Of a stretch of DNA of 64,000 bases, positions 20,801-31,887 are shown in pieces. The stretch's first letter is position 1; each line of letters starts with the position of its first letter. The position numbers and the translations under genes were made by a program. Source of the stretch: Selaginella moellendorffii (Eukaryota > Streptophyta > Lycopodiopsida > Selaginellales > Selaginellaceae); NCBI RefSeq assembly GCF_000143415.4, contig NW_003314334.1, positions 898,592 through 962,591 on the forward strand, written 5' to 3'. The notes below the pieces were generated by a model, which was not told the origin of the DNA, did not search any database, and was given only the letters and a program-made list of their open reading frames with translations.

Positions 20801-23800
20801 TTGACGACTCAAAGCCTGTAAAAGAAGGCTTCTTGAACTTCTTGAATTCTATTTCCAGATGCAGAAGTTTCCGTAGAGCCTTCCAAGCAGCTGGTAGAAG
20901 AGCAGTTTGGACCCTCTGCAAAAAGAAATGTCTAAACGTTAGAAACCATCAAACTAGAAGATAAACACCACCTGGTTCTCACAAAATAGAAGATTATGAA
21001 GAAGCTCACGAGTAATGGGACGTTGAGCGAATGCTGGAGGTTCAGGCCTCCAAGTGATCAAGGCGTAACTAAGGCAGCTCGTAAGACATTTCCTGGAAGC
21101 ATATCTTGACCAAAGGTCTATTGTACGAGAAATGAGTTGCCATCTTGCCGAAGGCATGCTTTCCTCCGTTAGCATCACCACAACTCCATTCCAAGACGTG
21201 ATCACCGTCTCACCAATCTCCTTGAGTGAGCACGAGGTGCCACCATCAAGGAGTAAAACGACCAAGTCTTTCGCTTCGGCCTTGAAATCCAGTAGCAACT
21301 GACGGACATCACCTTCTGACGATGACTTTCCGTTCTGATAATCCACACTGTCGAGCGAGTGCAAAACTGGATCTTCAACAGAAGAGGAGGTAAGTTTCGC
21401 TTCGAAATACTCAACGGACTGGATATACCTTTGCAAGTCACTCAGGCGCTGAATTGCAAGGAGATCCATCAAATAGTATAACGATGGAAATGACGTCTTC
21501 TGCGTCACTAGAAGAAGTCCGTTGATAAGAGCGGTAACGCTAGTTGCCTGTCCAATCCACGAGAAAGTGGACAAGTCCTGCGGTTCCAAAGCTATCTCCA
21601 TCCAGTCGATTTCTAACGAGTCCAAGTGTAGCTCGTGCGCTGCTTCAGCCGCTTTCCCGGCCTTGAGAGGGGCCATAAGTGAGATACACTGTCGGTGCAG
21701 CATCCGGCATATTAAGTATAGCCGAAGAAGAAAGAAAGCCTTCAACCCTGCCCATTCTGCAAGTTTCTTCACTTTTCCTTTCGAGATCTTGACCAGAAGA
21801 TCGGAAAGTGGCACTGCTACAACTGAGGTGACAAGATGCCTCACGTTGACCCCTACTTGGTAAGCATTTGTTGATGTAACGTTGAGATTTTCCAAAATCT
21901 GTGCATGAAGTTCCCCTGAGGCCATCACCACTGCTTCGACAACCACGTCGGTACTGTTGATCATTCGAAGCGTTTCCAAAGCGTCCCTTGACACCATGTT
22001 CACGACTTCAGGAGCTTGAGCTTCGGGCATGTTCTCGATCATCTTCCGTAGTGCATTTAGAAGTAAAGGATCGCAAAAGAAGCTTTTAAGACCCTGCGCG
22101 AACAAAGAGGGCGACAGAAACTGCAAGCCTTCGTCTGGTCCCAGTGATTTCACGGAAGAAAAGAGCACCGGTAAAGCACCTGAAATTCAAGAGCTAGTTA
22201 AGAAGCAGTTTTGAATTTGTCCGAAAGACTCACCGAGATCTCGAAGCTCACTCGAAATTCTCAGCATTTGGCATCCAACCGCGATCACGTCTGCAACTTC
22301 GCTAGTTTCTATAACCGTTGCTGACAGTAGAATGCGCCAGAAGTCCTCCACGCCACCTTCAGCCGCTCGATGATCTATATCCAAGACAACGCCTATGCCA
22401 CGAACTATTTCCCCGTAGCCAGCTGCTATCAATCCCGTCATCCCGCTATCGTTTACAGCTGAAAGTGACTTTGCGTAATCCACAAGCACCCCGTAGTATC
22501 GCTTGATAAACTTAAAGTGGCCATTTGTCGGCGTGTCTCTCGTTGGAACATACACAACCTGTTCCTTCACAACGCGAAACAAGCTACTTGTCGCAGACAC
22601 CAAACTTGTCTTCCCGGAAACCTCTTTCTCGTCGATAAGTTGCTGGATCAGAGGCAGCGAAAGCTCTACAAAGACCAGAAACTGCAGCTGGTTGTCAGTG
22701 AGACGCACACTCTTGGACTCGCCGTCTTCACCACCCTGTTGATTTTCCTTTTCCTCAGATCCTTCTTGCTGTCCCACCCCTCGTACCCCGAATACATCCG
22801 ACTTGATGGATGCCCTGTGACCCTTAAAGCTTTGTGCGAACAGCCTCAGCAATTCCCCGAGCGATGCCAGCGCTGTGAAAGACCTTTCCTGTCCCAGCTC
22901 TTTCAGTTTCTCGAACAGAAGCTTGTGACTGGTTGTGGTTTCCATTTCCTGCGCGCTGGAATCGTTGAGCCACTTAGCAGCAGCAGTGGATGCCTCTGGG
23001 AACCCCTCTATAGGAACTGTGTGAAAAAGCCCGTAGTCCAAAACTCTGGCTATCGCCGTGCGTAGCAACTCCACCGCGTCACAGCCTTTTCTCTCGTAGA
23101 TCAAAACCCCCGTCAACTTAAGCAGCGGACACAAGAGCTTCTCGACTATCGCTTGGAATGCCGCCTTGGGATTCGCCTGAGTCGTGAGAAACTTCCCGAA
23201 TCCATCTGCTATCAATGCCCCGGTCTCCAGCATAGATCTTTCGGGTTCGCTACGCAGCAAAGCCTCGAAGAACGACGAAGCAAACAGGGTCCAATCTAGA
23301 AGCTGTGGCCGGAAACTCCTGTCATAAGTGTGTAGCAAGAGCTTCAAAATCTCGATCACCGAAACGACCACCACCTCGAGCTCTTCACTCTCATTGCCAT
23401 CCAGAAGAAGTTCTCCCTCTCTTCTCCTCATACCCTTCGTTGTGAGAACTAAATCTATTCCCTTGAGAATACCTGGATAGACGTGAAGGTTTCCCTGGCT
23501 CGACAAGCACCAGTGCAAGATAGCCCAGGAACGAGCGTCGGTAGTCACATTTCCCCCTTTGTCCTTGGATCCTGGCTTCGCACTGGAAATAATCTCTGAT
23601 TGAATCCATCCCGCCAGGAACGACACAAACTGCGGCATCGGCACTCCTCTCGAGAGCGATCCCTTCTTCTGGCATTCCACGAACTGGAATGCCTGATCAA
23701 GCTTGCTGCAAAGGAGACACGATCGTGAGCAAGAACACGGAGAAAATCGAGAGCACGCAGAGAGACCTGGAATTTGGCGCGCTGGACAGCCGCAGCAATC

Positions 23801-23906
23801 GCATGAGCTCCACATTGGAAACCTCCAAATCCTGGCCCTGAAGCTTGGGCTTCTTCACGGCGCCGGCGCCGCTCGTCGACGCCGACGACGTCCTCTTCCC
23901 CATCAC
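17883..23906 (-). CDS. URB2: URB2/NPA2 family nucleolar pre-ribosome biogenesis protein
   Basis: Nine exons on the minus strand: 23767..23906, 22234..23705, 20972..22179, 20662..20915, 18981..20608, 18514..18922, 18313..18454, 18145..18248 and 17883..18093, giving 1,855 aa with consistent phases and 50-66-nt introns. The C-terminal part matches the Urb2/Npa2 C-terminal domain: KVLAKYSPRFIAELVNLITHLQG, a DAEVVLHFYIASCKLLYTVLKHR block, ALLGESLRVLLHCLE, CARWLRRIYEE, and a terminal YTGKI as in plant homologs. URB2 acts with URB1 in early 60S pre-ribosome particles, in 27S pre-rRNA processing. The rest is predicted all-helical repeat sequence with an acidic Glu/Ser stretch near 19,700-19,850. The N-terminus MGKRTSSASTSG...KKPKLQ has a basic nuclear or nucleolar signal. 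The gene is convergent with the tetraspanin gene (stop codons 24 bp apart). Confidence 0.88.
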
Positions 23907-25330
23907 GAAGAACCCTAAACCTTACCAAACAAACTAAATTCCCATTTCGAATCCATAACATTGACTAAATAATATCTATCATAGCAAAAATTATGTTTAC
24001 TACTAATATCTTCCAAGCTTGAGCATTGCTGGTTCTCTCACAAACAAAAGTTGGCGATGATATATACTTTGTAGATATGAACGTGGAAACAAAGGCTGTT
24101 CCGAAATCGATATCATACGAAAACAATGAGCATGAAATATACTAAGCTGTTTCAAAAGACACATCCATCCACGAAAGTGGTCGCAAAGTTATTTAGAATC
24201 TAAAGCTTTAAGAAGTAATGAACAAAACTTTCTACGGATCAACCAATCCCATGTTTCTCTTTTTCCTAGGCAAGACCACTCTCGTTTTTGTGAAAGATGG
24301 GCCGCCTTGTCCTAGATCGCTGCTGCTTGCATTTGCTTTGCTCCTGCAGCAGTCGTCGGTCTTCCTTCTCGCAGCATTTCATTGTTATTGCACAGAATCA
24401 GATATTAATTTAAAAAGTCATCTAAAACAATGTATTATTATTATTATCGAAATCTCTGAGGCATGACAATTTGGCTACACGGGGCCAGCAGCATGGAGAA
24501 TCCTCTGCGCCGCCTTGTTGTAGCAGACATAGTAAGCCATGGAAGCTATCGCGGTGAGAAAAGCGAAAGCCGCACCGATCCCAAATATCTCTTGCCGGGC
24601 AGCCTTACAGTCGTGGAATGAAGTGCGTTTCACTTTTTTCATCGATAAATTTACTCGCGAAGAACCCACAAGAATGAAGATCTCCGCGAAGAGAAACATC
24701 GTCCTGGCAGTGAGAAAACAACGCTTTTAGGTGAGCTCGAGATCATAAACGAAGAACACTTTTTACCATGAGAAGATACAAAGGATGATAGTGCAAATGT
24801 TTGCAACCTTTGCCTTGGGAGGGCACGGGCAGCACCTACATTTGGTGGAAAGAAGTAAAAAGAGCTGCCCGGCTGCGAGAAAAATCGCGGAGGCGGCTCC
24901 AAGAGTCGTGGCCCGGTGAAACTCACAGGTGAAAGTCTGGGCATTTCCGCTAACTCTTTGAGCAGTGGCCTATATCCATCCAAGAACATAGCAACATTTG
25001 CAAGTGATCTTAGAGAATTCTTGGTATAAACTCTCCAGAGTTGCAGCTTACGTGAGTGATTCGAAACGCCGCTGCTACTGCGAGTGCGAACGATACAGAG
25101 TGCAAGATGAAAGCTAACGAGACGATCTGGGGGGACTTTCTCATCGCCATAAGCACCAAAAACTTCGAGATCTCGCACCAGAAACTTTGAAATCTCGCGA
25201 AAAAATACGAAGACTGGCCTCGCGGTGTGTTTAAAAGGAGCAAGCCGGGCGGCAGTGGACTCTAAAGGTAAAGTGGCATCCATTATTATGCTTTAACTTC
25301 TACGGAGGAGCCGACTCATTGTCCCACAGG
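23792..25330. repeat. Duplicated segment, source copy (URB2 exon 1 + DUF1218-A)
   Basis: This 1.54-kb stretch is repeated with high similarity and in the same orientation at 46,961-48,459. Homology starts inside URB2 exon 1 at GCAGCAATCGCATGAGC. It runs through the intergenic DNA and the whole DUF1218 gene, and stops after CCGACTCATTGTCCCACAGG. Because this copy joins a complete URB2 gene and the other carries only a fragment, this one is taken as the source. Confidence 0.9.
24475..25150 (-). CDS. DUF1218 / MODIFYING WALL LIGNIN-like membrane protein (copy A)
   Basis: Three exons, 25052..25150, 24767..24969 and 24475..24703, encode 176 aa. I chose the ATG at 25150 (MAMRKSPQIVSLAF) because it places the first membrane segment at the N-terminus, as usual in the family. 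Four membrane segments are visible: IVSLAFILHSVSFALAVAAAF, LGAASAIFLAAGQLFLLL, ICTIILCIFSWTMFLFAEIFILVG and IFGIGAAFAFLTAIASMAYYV. Conserved DUF1218 cysteines appear in CEFHRATTLG, CRCCPCP and FHDCKAARQEIFGIGA. DUF1218 proteins sit in the ER or endomembranes, and Arabidopsis MWL1/2 affect secondary-wall lignin. Copies B (47597..48275) and C (48552..49273) share the exon layout. Confidence 0.9.
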
Positions 25331-25402
25331 ATCATACGCATCTTCAATCATATCAATCTAAGTCATAGAGGAAATGACTTAGATTCAAAAGGCTTAAATG
25401 GC

Positions 25403-25519
25403 TTATTCAGTGATGGTTGCAAGCGTAGGGCACAGCACCACCAGATGCAGGTTATGCTCCTTGGCCAGATCCCAAGCTAATTTCTCAAACTCGGTCTTAG
25501 CCAGTTGGTAGCATACCAG
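25403..25519 (-). pseudogene. Exon fragment of a cinnamoyl-CoA/dihydroflavonol reductase-like gene
   Basis: An isolated open stretch reads YQLAKTEFEKLAWDLAKEHN followed by LHLVVLCPTL. This is the Tyr-x-x-x-Lys catalytic helix and following strand of extended short-chain dehydrogenases of the CCR/DFR type (normally YxxSKxxAE..AW.....GL.LV...P). An AG splice acceptor-like sequence precedes it and a stop follows within eight codons. No other parts of such a gene are visible nearby, and the surroundings are AT-rich. It is most simply a stranded exon relic. A distant multi-exon gene is excluded on the minus strand by the neighbouring genes. Confidence 0.55.
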
Positions 25520-25790
25520 ATTCAAAGTAACGAAAACGAAGAAGATAATTGTGTCAACTAGGATTTCACCTTGTTCTCTGGCATATACTGCAAGATATAT
25601 TGTCAATAAGATGCTTAGCTCAACAATGCAATCTCTTGGGCACAAGTGGACTATAAACAAAACTATATATAAGAAAGCTCAAATGAATAACTCCTTATAT
25701 ATCATCCAACTGCATAAAGTTTTTCTGGGAATCTTAACTATACATTTTCAAATGTAAACAAAGTTAAGATACATGGCTCTGTCATATGTT

Positions 25791-27739
25791 TCAGCACCAA
25801 CACTTGTGTATGGTTTGCTGTACTTGTGTTGACAGTGCCTTTACCGGTAGCTCTGCAAGTCCTAAAAGTGAGGAGGCCATCCGTAGCACTGCAACAAAGT
25901 CGAAGCCCACAGCCTCATCGCTGGGATGAGAAACCACAAACGCGAGCCAAGCCTGCAGCGCTGGGCTCACAATGCCGGAGCTGGCAAGTTCATCATCAAC
26001 TCTAAAACCTTGGCGCAATTCCCGACACGCCTGGACTTCTCCTCTCAGGGCGGCCCCTTCCCAAGGCAAACACTCGCCGGCCATGTCCAAACACACGTAG
26101 GCAACCGACACTAGCTCCGACATGAGGCCTGGCATTCTTCCCTCGAGCACCTCCCAAGAACTGTAGAGCAAATTGACTGCTGTTTCGTGCTGCTCTTGCT
26201 GCTTCAAATCCACGGCACAGCCAAAATCATACAAGTAGAAACGAGTGCCACCTTCTCGTGTGTGCTGGACACCGATGTTCGAGGGGTTTATATCAGCGTG
26301 AGCAATGCCTTGGCTCTGCAAAAGCACCAGCGATCAGCTCTCGGCACAGATGGCATGGTAAGCTTACATGGAGAACGAGGACGGACTCTGTCAAATCCTT
26401 GCACAGCCGCTCTACAACTCGCGCTTCCAGCGGACGCGTTGTGTAAGTGACTGCAAACGACTCTCCGTCCAGCTCCGTCAGCAGAACAGGCATTTGGTTC
26501 CAAAAGCCAGAGAAAACGACGCGCGGGAACAAGTCGCTATGCTCGTTGAGACGCTGGAGAATCCTTGCGTCATTCTCTAGCTGAAAGGTTTAGAGTCGTG
26601 AATATAAAGACGAAGAGCTCCATGTGTATTACCTGATCCCAAAGTCGAGAGTGGAGGCAAAGCTGCGTGATTTGCTTCTTGGTGTCCATCGAGTGGCCGA
26701 TTTTCATGAGGAGAAGCTGGCCTGTGGCCTCGTCCATCACTTTAAAGACCGAATTGGATACGCTCGACGTACTAAACTGGTGCAGTACCCGAAGCCGTAG
26801 ATCGTGCTTGCCGCCGGTGGCTATGGTTATAAGCTGGCCGGGTTCGTAAGACATGGGTCGTATGCTCATCACGTTACCCAGCCAAGATAAGAACCCAAGC
26901 TCCTGAAAATACTATTAGTGAGATTTATAGAAGAACACGAACACAAACCAGTAAGGGAGAATCGTTGGCGTCGCCAAAGAGAAAGGGCTTAGATTGTAGG
27001 AGCTGGCCATGTCGGACAACCACACAAACAAAGCGGTCCCTCTGCAGGATCACGGCTGGAAAACTTTCTTTGGTGTTTGAAGTTACGAACTCCAGTTTCC
27101 TGCAGAGGAGAGTTGTAAGTTTTGAGTTTTGTACAAAAGGATTCAAAAGGATACAAACCCAGCAGAGATTTCATCCCTGTGATCGAACAGCCTCACACCA
27201 AAGCAAGCCTCGAAGTCTCCAACCAGCTCCTGAAACTGACCCTGATCGCTGCAGGTGTGAATGCGTGTAATCGCGGACACCATGGCCCTGCACTGCTCGT
27301 CCAGAGTGCTGGACTTGTTAGTAAACCGCAGGAACGCCGTGGCGGAAACGTGATCCAAGTGTAGCAAGCCCTTGAACACGGGAAACATGCTGTGCAGCCG
27401 ATCAAACTCGAGAATACCACAACTGGTCTTTTGCCTTTTGTAAGATTCGGGAGCGGCCACGCGGAAATAATACTTGCGACAAGGCTCCAACGCCTGCTGA
27501 GCGTTCTGAGCCCGTATTTTCATCCAGTGGTTCTTCCCGGTGAGAAACCAGAAGACACTGCCTGGAGGGAGCCTCTCACCAGCCCGATGCTTGATCCTTT
27601 CAACAGCTTCACCCAAAGTGCTGCCCGGCGCCACCTGAATCGAATCCACGCCTGGGTGAGCAAGTACAGCCTCAGGCGTTGGCGCCAAGCCCGCGCCTGG
27701 CTCCCTCTCCACCTTACAGAACACTACATTACCCTCCAT
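25791..27739 (-). CDS. Divergent protein-kinase-like protein
   Basis: Five exons, 27159..27739, 26949..27099, 26633..26902, 26368..26580 and 25791..26315, encode 579 aa in clean phase, with 46-59-nt introns. The N-terminal 240 residues are unlike anything I recognise. From about residue 270 a kinase fold can be traced. VFKVMDEATGQLLLMKIG resembles beta strands 2-3 with the ATP-binding Lys. LENDARILQRLNEH could be helix C with its Glu. MPVLLTELDG is hinge-like. GIAHADINPSNIGVQ is the catalytic loop (HRD changed to HAD; Asp and Asn kept). YLYDFGCAVDL carries DFG. The segment after DFG (LYSSWEVLEG) replaces the usual APE region. Key catalytic residues are retained, so activity is possible although the fold is highly divergent. 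A related decayed sequence may lie divergent, 80 bp away. Confidence 0.72.
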
Positions 27740-27821
27740 CTATCTCAAAAAAACCCTAGCGCCGGCTCAAAAAGATGGCGCTTTGGTGACGACTCATGCA
27801 AGCATCGAACTCTCGCTGCAA

Positions 27822-28569
27822 ATGGATGCTCTTGACTTGCCTGCTGGTCTCACATACGAGCAGTCGATGATCGATAGGAGCAAGGTCCACATCTCGATCT
27901 TCACGAACGGGATCTGGCCCCGAGTTCGAGGAAGGCGGCTGCTCAAAACCATTGAGAGCGGTGAGACTTACTACTTTCGATTCGACTGCTGCTTCCAGAT
28001 GAGGAACCCGAGCACAAAGTGATTAAGCAGTGCTTTACTGAGAGTAGAGCTCTTGCTTCTGGAAGATACCACATTGTCTCTAGCCTGGTGGATGCATTTC
28101 CACAGCTCGTTCGGGTTTTTGGCATTCCTGTGGAGCCGACAGTGTTCGAAAAACTGTGGGTAGCAAAAGGTGACAGCGAGCCAGCAGAGATTTGCGTGAA
28201 GCAAGTAGCTCCATGGGAAGAAGCTTCTGGACACAATTCTAGTCCCAGGATGCGACGCAACGAGGGTGCAGGTCGAGATTAACAAGACGTTTCTTCACGA
28301 CGAGAAGATTGACGTTCAAGCTTCGATGCTCGAGCTGCCTCAGGCATCGTGGAGCTCGTCATGGAATACAAGGGATGTCTGTCCGAGATGGAAAGATCCA
28401 AGTGGTTGGGCGGGTGCAAACGTCCCTGGAACATCGGCATCTGAGGAAGCTCCTCCTTCCTGGCTCGGTCATGAGTAACCTTTACCTCATTCCCATTCAG
28501 GTTGGTACAAACGGGCAAGATGACATTATGTTCCAAGCTTCAGATGAGACACCCCAAGGTCAAAATTGA
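27822..28569 (+). pseudogene. Frame-shifted remnant possibly related to the N-terminal part of the kinase-like gene
   Basis: Plus-strand coding-like sequence starts MDALDLPAGLTYEQSM and reads SIFTNGIWPRVRG...SGETYYFRFD. After a one-base shift near 27,993 it continues EPEHKVIKQCFTES...HIVSSLVDAFPQLVRVFG. A second shift near 28,220 leads into VQVEINKTFLHDEKIDVQ, and stop codons follow. The pattern FxTGxxW.......YYFR and a later FPxLxxxxG resemble FLTGKNHWMKIR...YYFRVA and FPVFKGLL in the neighbouring kinase-like gene, with which it is divergently arranged. It may be a decayed inverted duplicate. Alternatively it is an unrelated gene with undetected introns, although the junctions are not at good splice sites. 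Confidence 0.4.
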
Positions 28570-29557
28570 TGCTGAATCGCTAGTTCTCTGACGATGGTTG
28601 CAATGTAGACTTGGACAAACGAAGAGTAATGAACTGCAAAAGCATTTTTGGTATTGATTCTTCCCAAATCCCGACTGCATACTCCTGCGCTTAGAAAGCT
28701 ATAGAATGGAACACTTTCTCAGATGACTACCATCGATCTCGCTTTACCTCTCCCATTTCTTCGAATCACCGGCACCAGCCAAGGTGAATCGCTCTAAAGT
28801 CTGAAGACAAGCGTTTGGCCCTAACTTTTACTACACGCATGAAAATATACCACCAAAAGTCAACTTAGATCTAAGATCGCGCCCTCATCATATTTATAGT
28901 ATAGGTGGTAACAAATTATAACACAAGTAGGTAATGCATCTTCAATCATATTAATCTATCCGAGTCTTCTGAGTTTTGAACACGCTGCCACTCATCCAAA
29001 AGTGCCCGGCCCGCCCAGCGATCTCAGTGCACTGCATAAAAAGCTATAGCGATGCTGACTGTGGGAGAGCCGCTATAATCGAATGCAAAGCCCGCATCTG
29101 CGCTTAAAAGAGATGTTGAAAATAATCGCACGCCATTTGATGCATCTCAGCCAGATCAGTGACAAGTCGACCCGCAGCATCTTTCAACCCGAGAATAGAA
29201 ACACTTCCCTCTGTTACACCAACCAGCAGCGTGGGGACTGCAGAACCACTCCCACGGGCACCGGCTGCAAGCTAGTTAACAGGGTGAGCGCACCAACCGG
29301 AGCGAACTACTCCCGCGAGCTCTATAGCTGGCTGCAAGTCGGTGGTCGTGATGGACTGATCGTGGTGAAAGATGATGGTAAGTGGTACGTGGTCGCCAGC
29401 AGAGATATAAGGTGTGTTGATGATGATGATGTGATGATGATGAGTGATCAAGCCTGCTACGCTGCTTGAGCACAAATACTGTAGTCTCAGCCGCAGGACA
29501 AGTGCTAGTCCTTACTTCCACTGGAAATCAGACATTCGTCTCTTACTTACATGGCTG
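28570..29557. other. Intergenic, one weak ORF
   Basis: No recognisable gene. A 128-codon plus-strand frame at 29083..29469 (MQSPHLRLKEML...) ends in an Asp/Met run made by a GAT/ATG triplet repeat near 29,420-29,450. It has no recognised domain, and I do not regard it as a supported gene. Confidence 0.4.
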
Positions 29558-29843
29558 GGAAGCCTAGGAATATGGTGCATGACGTACCTGAGGCACTGGG
29601 GTGGATGAGCTTGCATCTTTCTCTTCATTTTCTGTGATTGAAGTGCTTGCCCCGTTAGGGTTCCTGAGACCTGTAACTTCAAGTCAATTCGGTCAATAAA
29701 TCTCTACCATTCATCACCAGCAATCAAGTGCCACACGATCAGCCAACCAAAAGTTACGGGTCTCAGGAACCCTAATGGGGCACGATCACAGAAAATGAAG
29801 AGAAAGATGCAAGCTCATCCAGGTACATCATGCAAGGCTTCCC
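29558..29843. repeat. Inverted repeat (hairpin), arms about 90-125 bp, loop about 70 bp
   Basis: The left arm (about 29,558-29,682) contains GGATGAGCTTGCATCTTTCT, CTTCATTTTCTGTGAT and AGGGTTCCTGAGACC. The right arm (about 29,751-29,843) carries their reverse complements in mirrored order. The arms match almost perfectly over about 60 bp near the centre and less well outward, with a small indel in the left arm. This would fold into a strong stem. It marks the left edge of the transposon-rich block. Confidence 0.8.
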
Positions 29844-30431
29844 GGCAACGACACAACTGCCTGGCTCAAGGACCATCCACAAGGCACCCTGACCAAAAGC
29901 TGGCGAGGAAGGTGGCTGCCTCCTTCAACCCCAAGACCGATGGCACCAACGAGATCACCATCAGCCCAGCAAGAATTGCTTCCATTTTCAACATCTCGGC
30001 AAGTGCACAGCAGAGGTCTATGGAGCTCTACTCGACGTGTGAACGTGGCTCATCATCTCCACGAGCTCCTTCTCAAGCTTCTCGCTGTGCCATCCTCGCT
30101 ACACTCAACAAGAAAACCATGCGAACAGTAATGTTCCCACTGTTGGTAGCTCTACACGAAGCTCTTCCCAACAAGCAACCGTGGACAACCCAAATGAACT
30201 ACAAAGAACAAAGCGACAGCTCTGAGGATCAGTCAAGATTAGAAGGAGCAACTCCCAGCAAGAAACCGAAGCCAGCACCTCAACAATCAAGCTCAGCTCA
30301 CTCCAGCAACACCAGCTCCAGCAACAAACACTCCAACAATTCAACTCCACTTCGCTGCTGCCTCACACGCAACACACCAGTGAATCTAGCTTGAAATCTG
30401 CTGCTCCAAGAGCAGCTCGTCATCAGCAATA

Positions 30432-31887
30432 ATGAAGACAACTCACACCAGCATCCACACACCCCAGCATCCGGATCCACTCGAATCAGCCCCAAAACCA
30501 ACTTCTTCTCATCAACAACTCAACATCTCCAAAGGAAAACGTCAGCTGCTCGCCTAAGACTTGGTTTCTCCACCAGCTGAGAACGTCATTCTCACCACCC
30601 AAACCCCTCTACATGTTCCATGAAAGAAAACATTGACTACCTTTGCTAATCACTCGCAGAACACGCAACCATAGCAAATGCTGCGACAAAAATTCCACCC
30701 CTTCAACAAAATTTCAAGTGGAAGATTTGGGCCGTTCAACCCCAGTGGATAGTTCCACATCTGGGCCGTTCATTCAGCATCAATGCGAAATGCTCATCTC
30801 CAACCACCTCAAAGAATCCAGACCGACCACGCCACCCACATCCAATGAAGCAGATTAAGCCTCTAGCAACTTCAAATCCCGGGACCAAAAACACAGCAAA
30901 CCCTAGTGAGGAACACCAGGATCATGGAGGAGGAGCAAGAGCAGCAGCTATGCCTCAGCCACAGAGTCAGGTACGCCGTGATTACGACAAGATCAGGAAG
31001 GAGTACAAGGATAAACTCTGCGACTTGAGCTACTGCACCCGTAAGTTGTTTGAAGCCCTTGATCAACGCATGTACCACGAGCTCCATGACCAAGCGAACC
31101 ACTTCCCATGCTGTGTATGATATGCTGTGTATGATCAAATCTATGGTTGGTATGGTATGATCAGATGTCAGCTGGTGTTGGGAAGTGGTTCGCTTGGTTG
31201 TGGAGCTCATGATGCATGTGTTGATCAAGGGCTTCAAACAACTTGCGAGTGCAGTAGCTCGGGTCACAGAGTTTATCCTCGTACTCCTTCCTGATCTCGT
31301 TGTAATCACGGTGTACCTGACTCTGTGGCTGAGGCATGGCTGCTGCTCTTGCTCCTGCTCCGTAATCCTGGTGTTCCTCGCTAGGGTTCACTGTGTTCTT
31401 GGTCTCGGGATTTGAAGTTTGCTGGAGGCTTAATCTGCTTCATTGGATATGGTGGCATGGTCAGTTCGGATTCTTTGATGTGGTTGGAGATGAGCATTTC
31501 AGATTGATGCTGAATGAACGGCCCAGATGTGGCACTGAAATTAATGTATCCACTGGGGTTGAACAGCCCAAATCTTCCGCTTGAAATTTTGTTGAAGGGG
31601 CAGAATTTTTGCTAATGCTTGTCGCGGCATTTGCTGAAGGAGGCATGGTTGCGTGTTCTACGAGTGATTGGTGAAGGTAGTTGATTTTTTCTTTCATGGA
31701 GCGTGTCAAGGGGGTCGGGGCGGTGAGAATGACATTCTCAGCTGGTGGAGAAACCGAGTCCTGGGCGAGCAGCTGATGTTTTCCTTTGGAGATGTTGAGT
31801 TGGTGGTGAGAAGAAGTCGCTGATTTGAGTGGATCCAGGTGCTGGGGTGAGTGTGGAAGCTGTGAGTTGTCTTGAGGATAGTATGGT
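30432..31887. repeat. Large inverted repeat, 0.7-kb arms, 41-bp spacer
   Basis: The left arm, about 30,432-31,125, and the right arm, about 31,167-31,887, are reverse complements at high identity. The shared unit encodes a peptide with SEEHQDHGGGARAAAMPQPQ, then RRDYDKIRKEYKDKLCDLSY and KLFEALDQRMYHELHDQANH. It reads plus strand in the left arm and minus strand in the right. The right arm is fused directly to the integrase remnant of the minus-strand gypsy element at about 31,880. The coding-like unit is probably the 3' part of a retroelement polyprotein, but I cannot name it. Confidence 0.75.

Noticed and set aside
24651-25283. 210-codon minus-strand frame MDATLPLEST... over DUF1218-A (and its twin at 47,767-48,411)
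   Set aside because: Reads through both introns in another frame; the spliced DUF1218 frame explains the locus and is shared by three copies.
29083-29469. 128-codon plus-strand ORF
   Set aside because: No domain, ends in a triplet-repeat run and lies beside repeats; kept only as a note in the intergenic entry.
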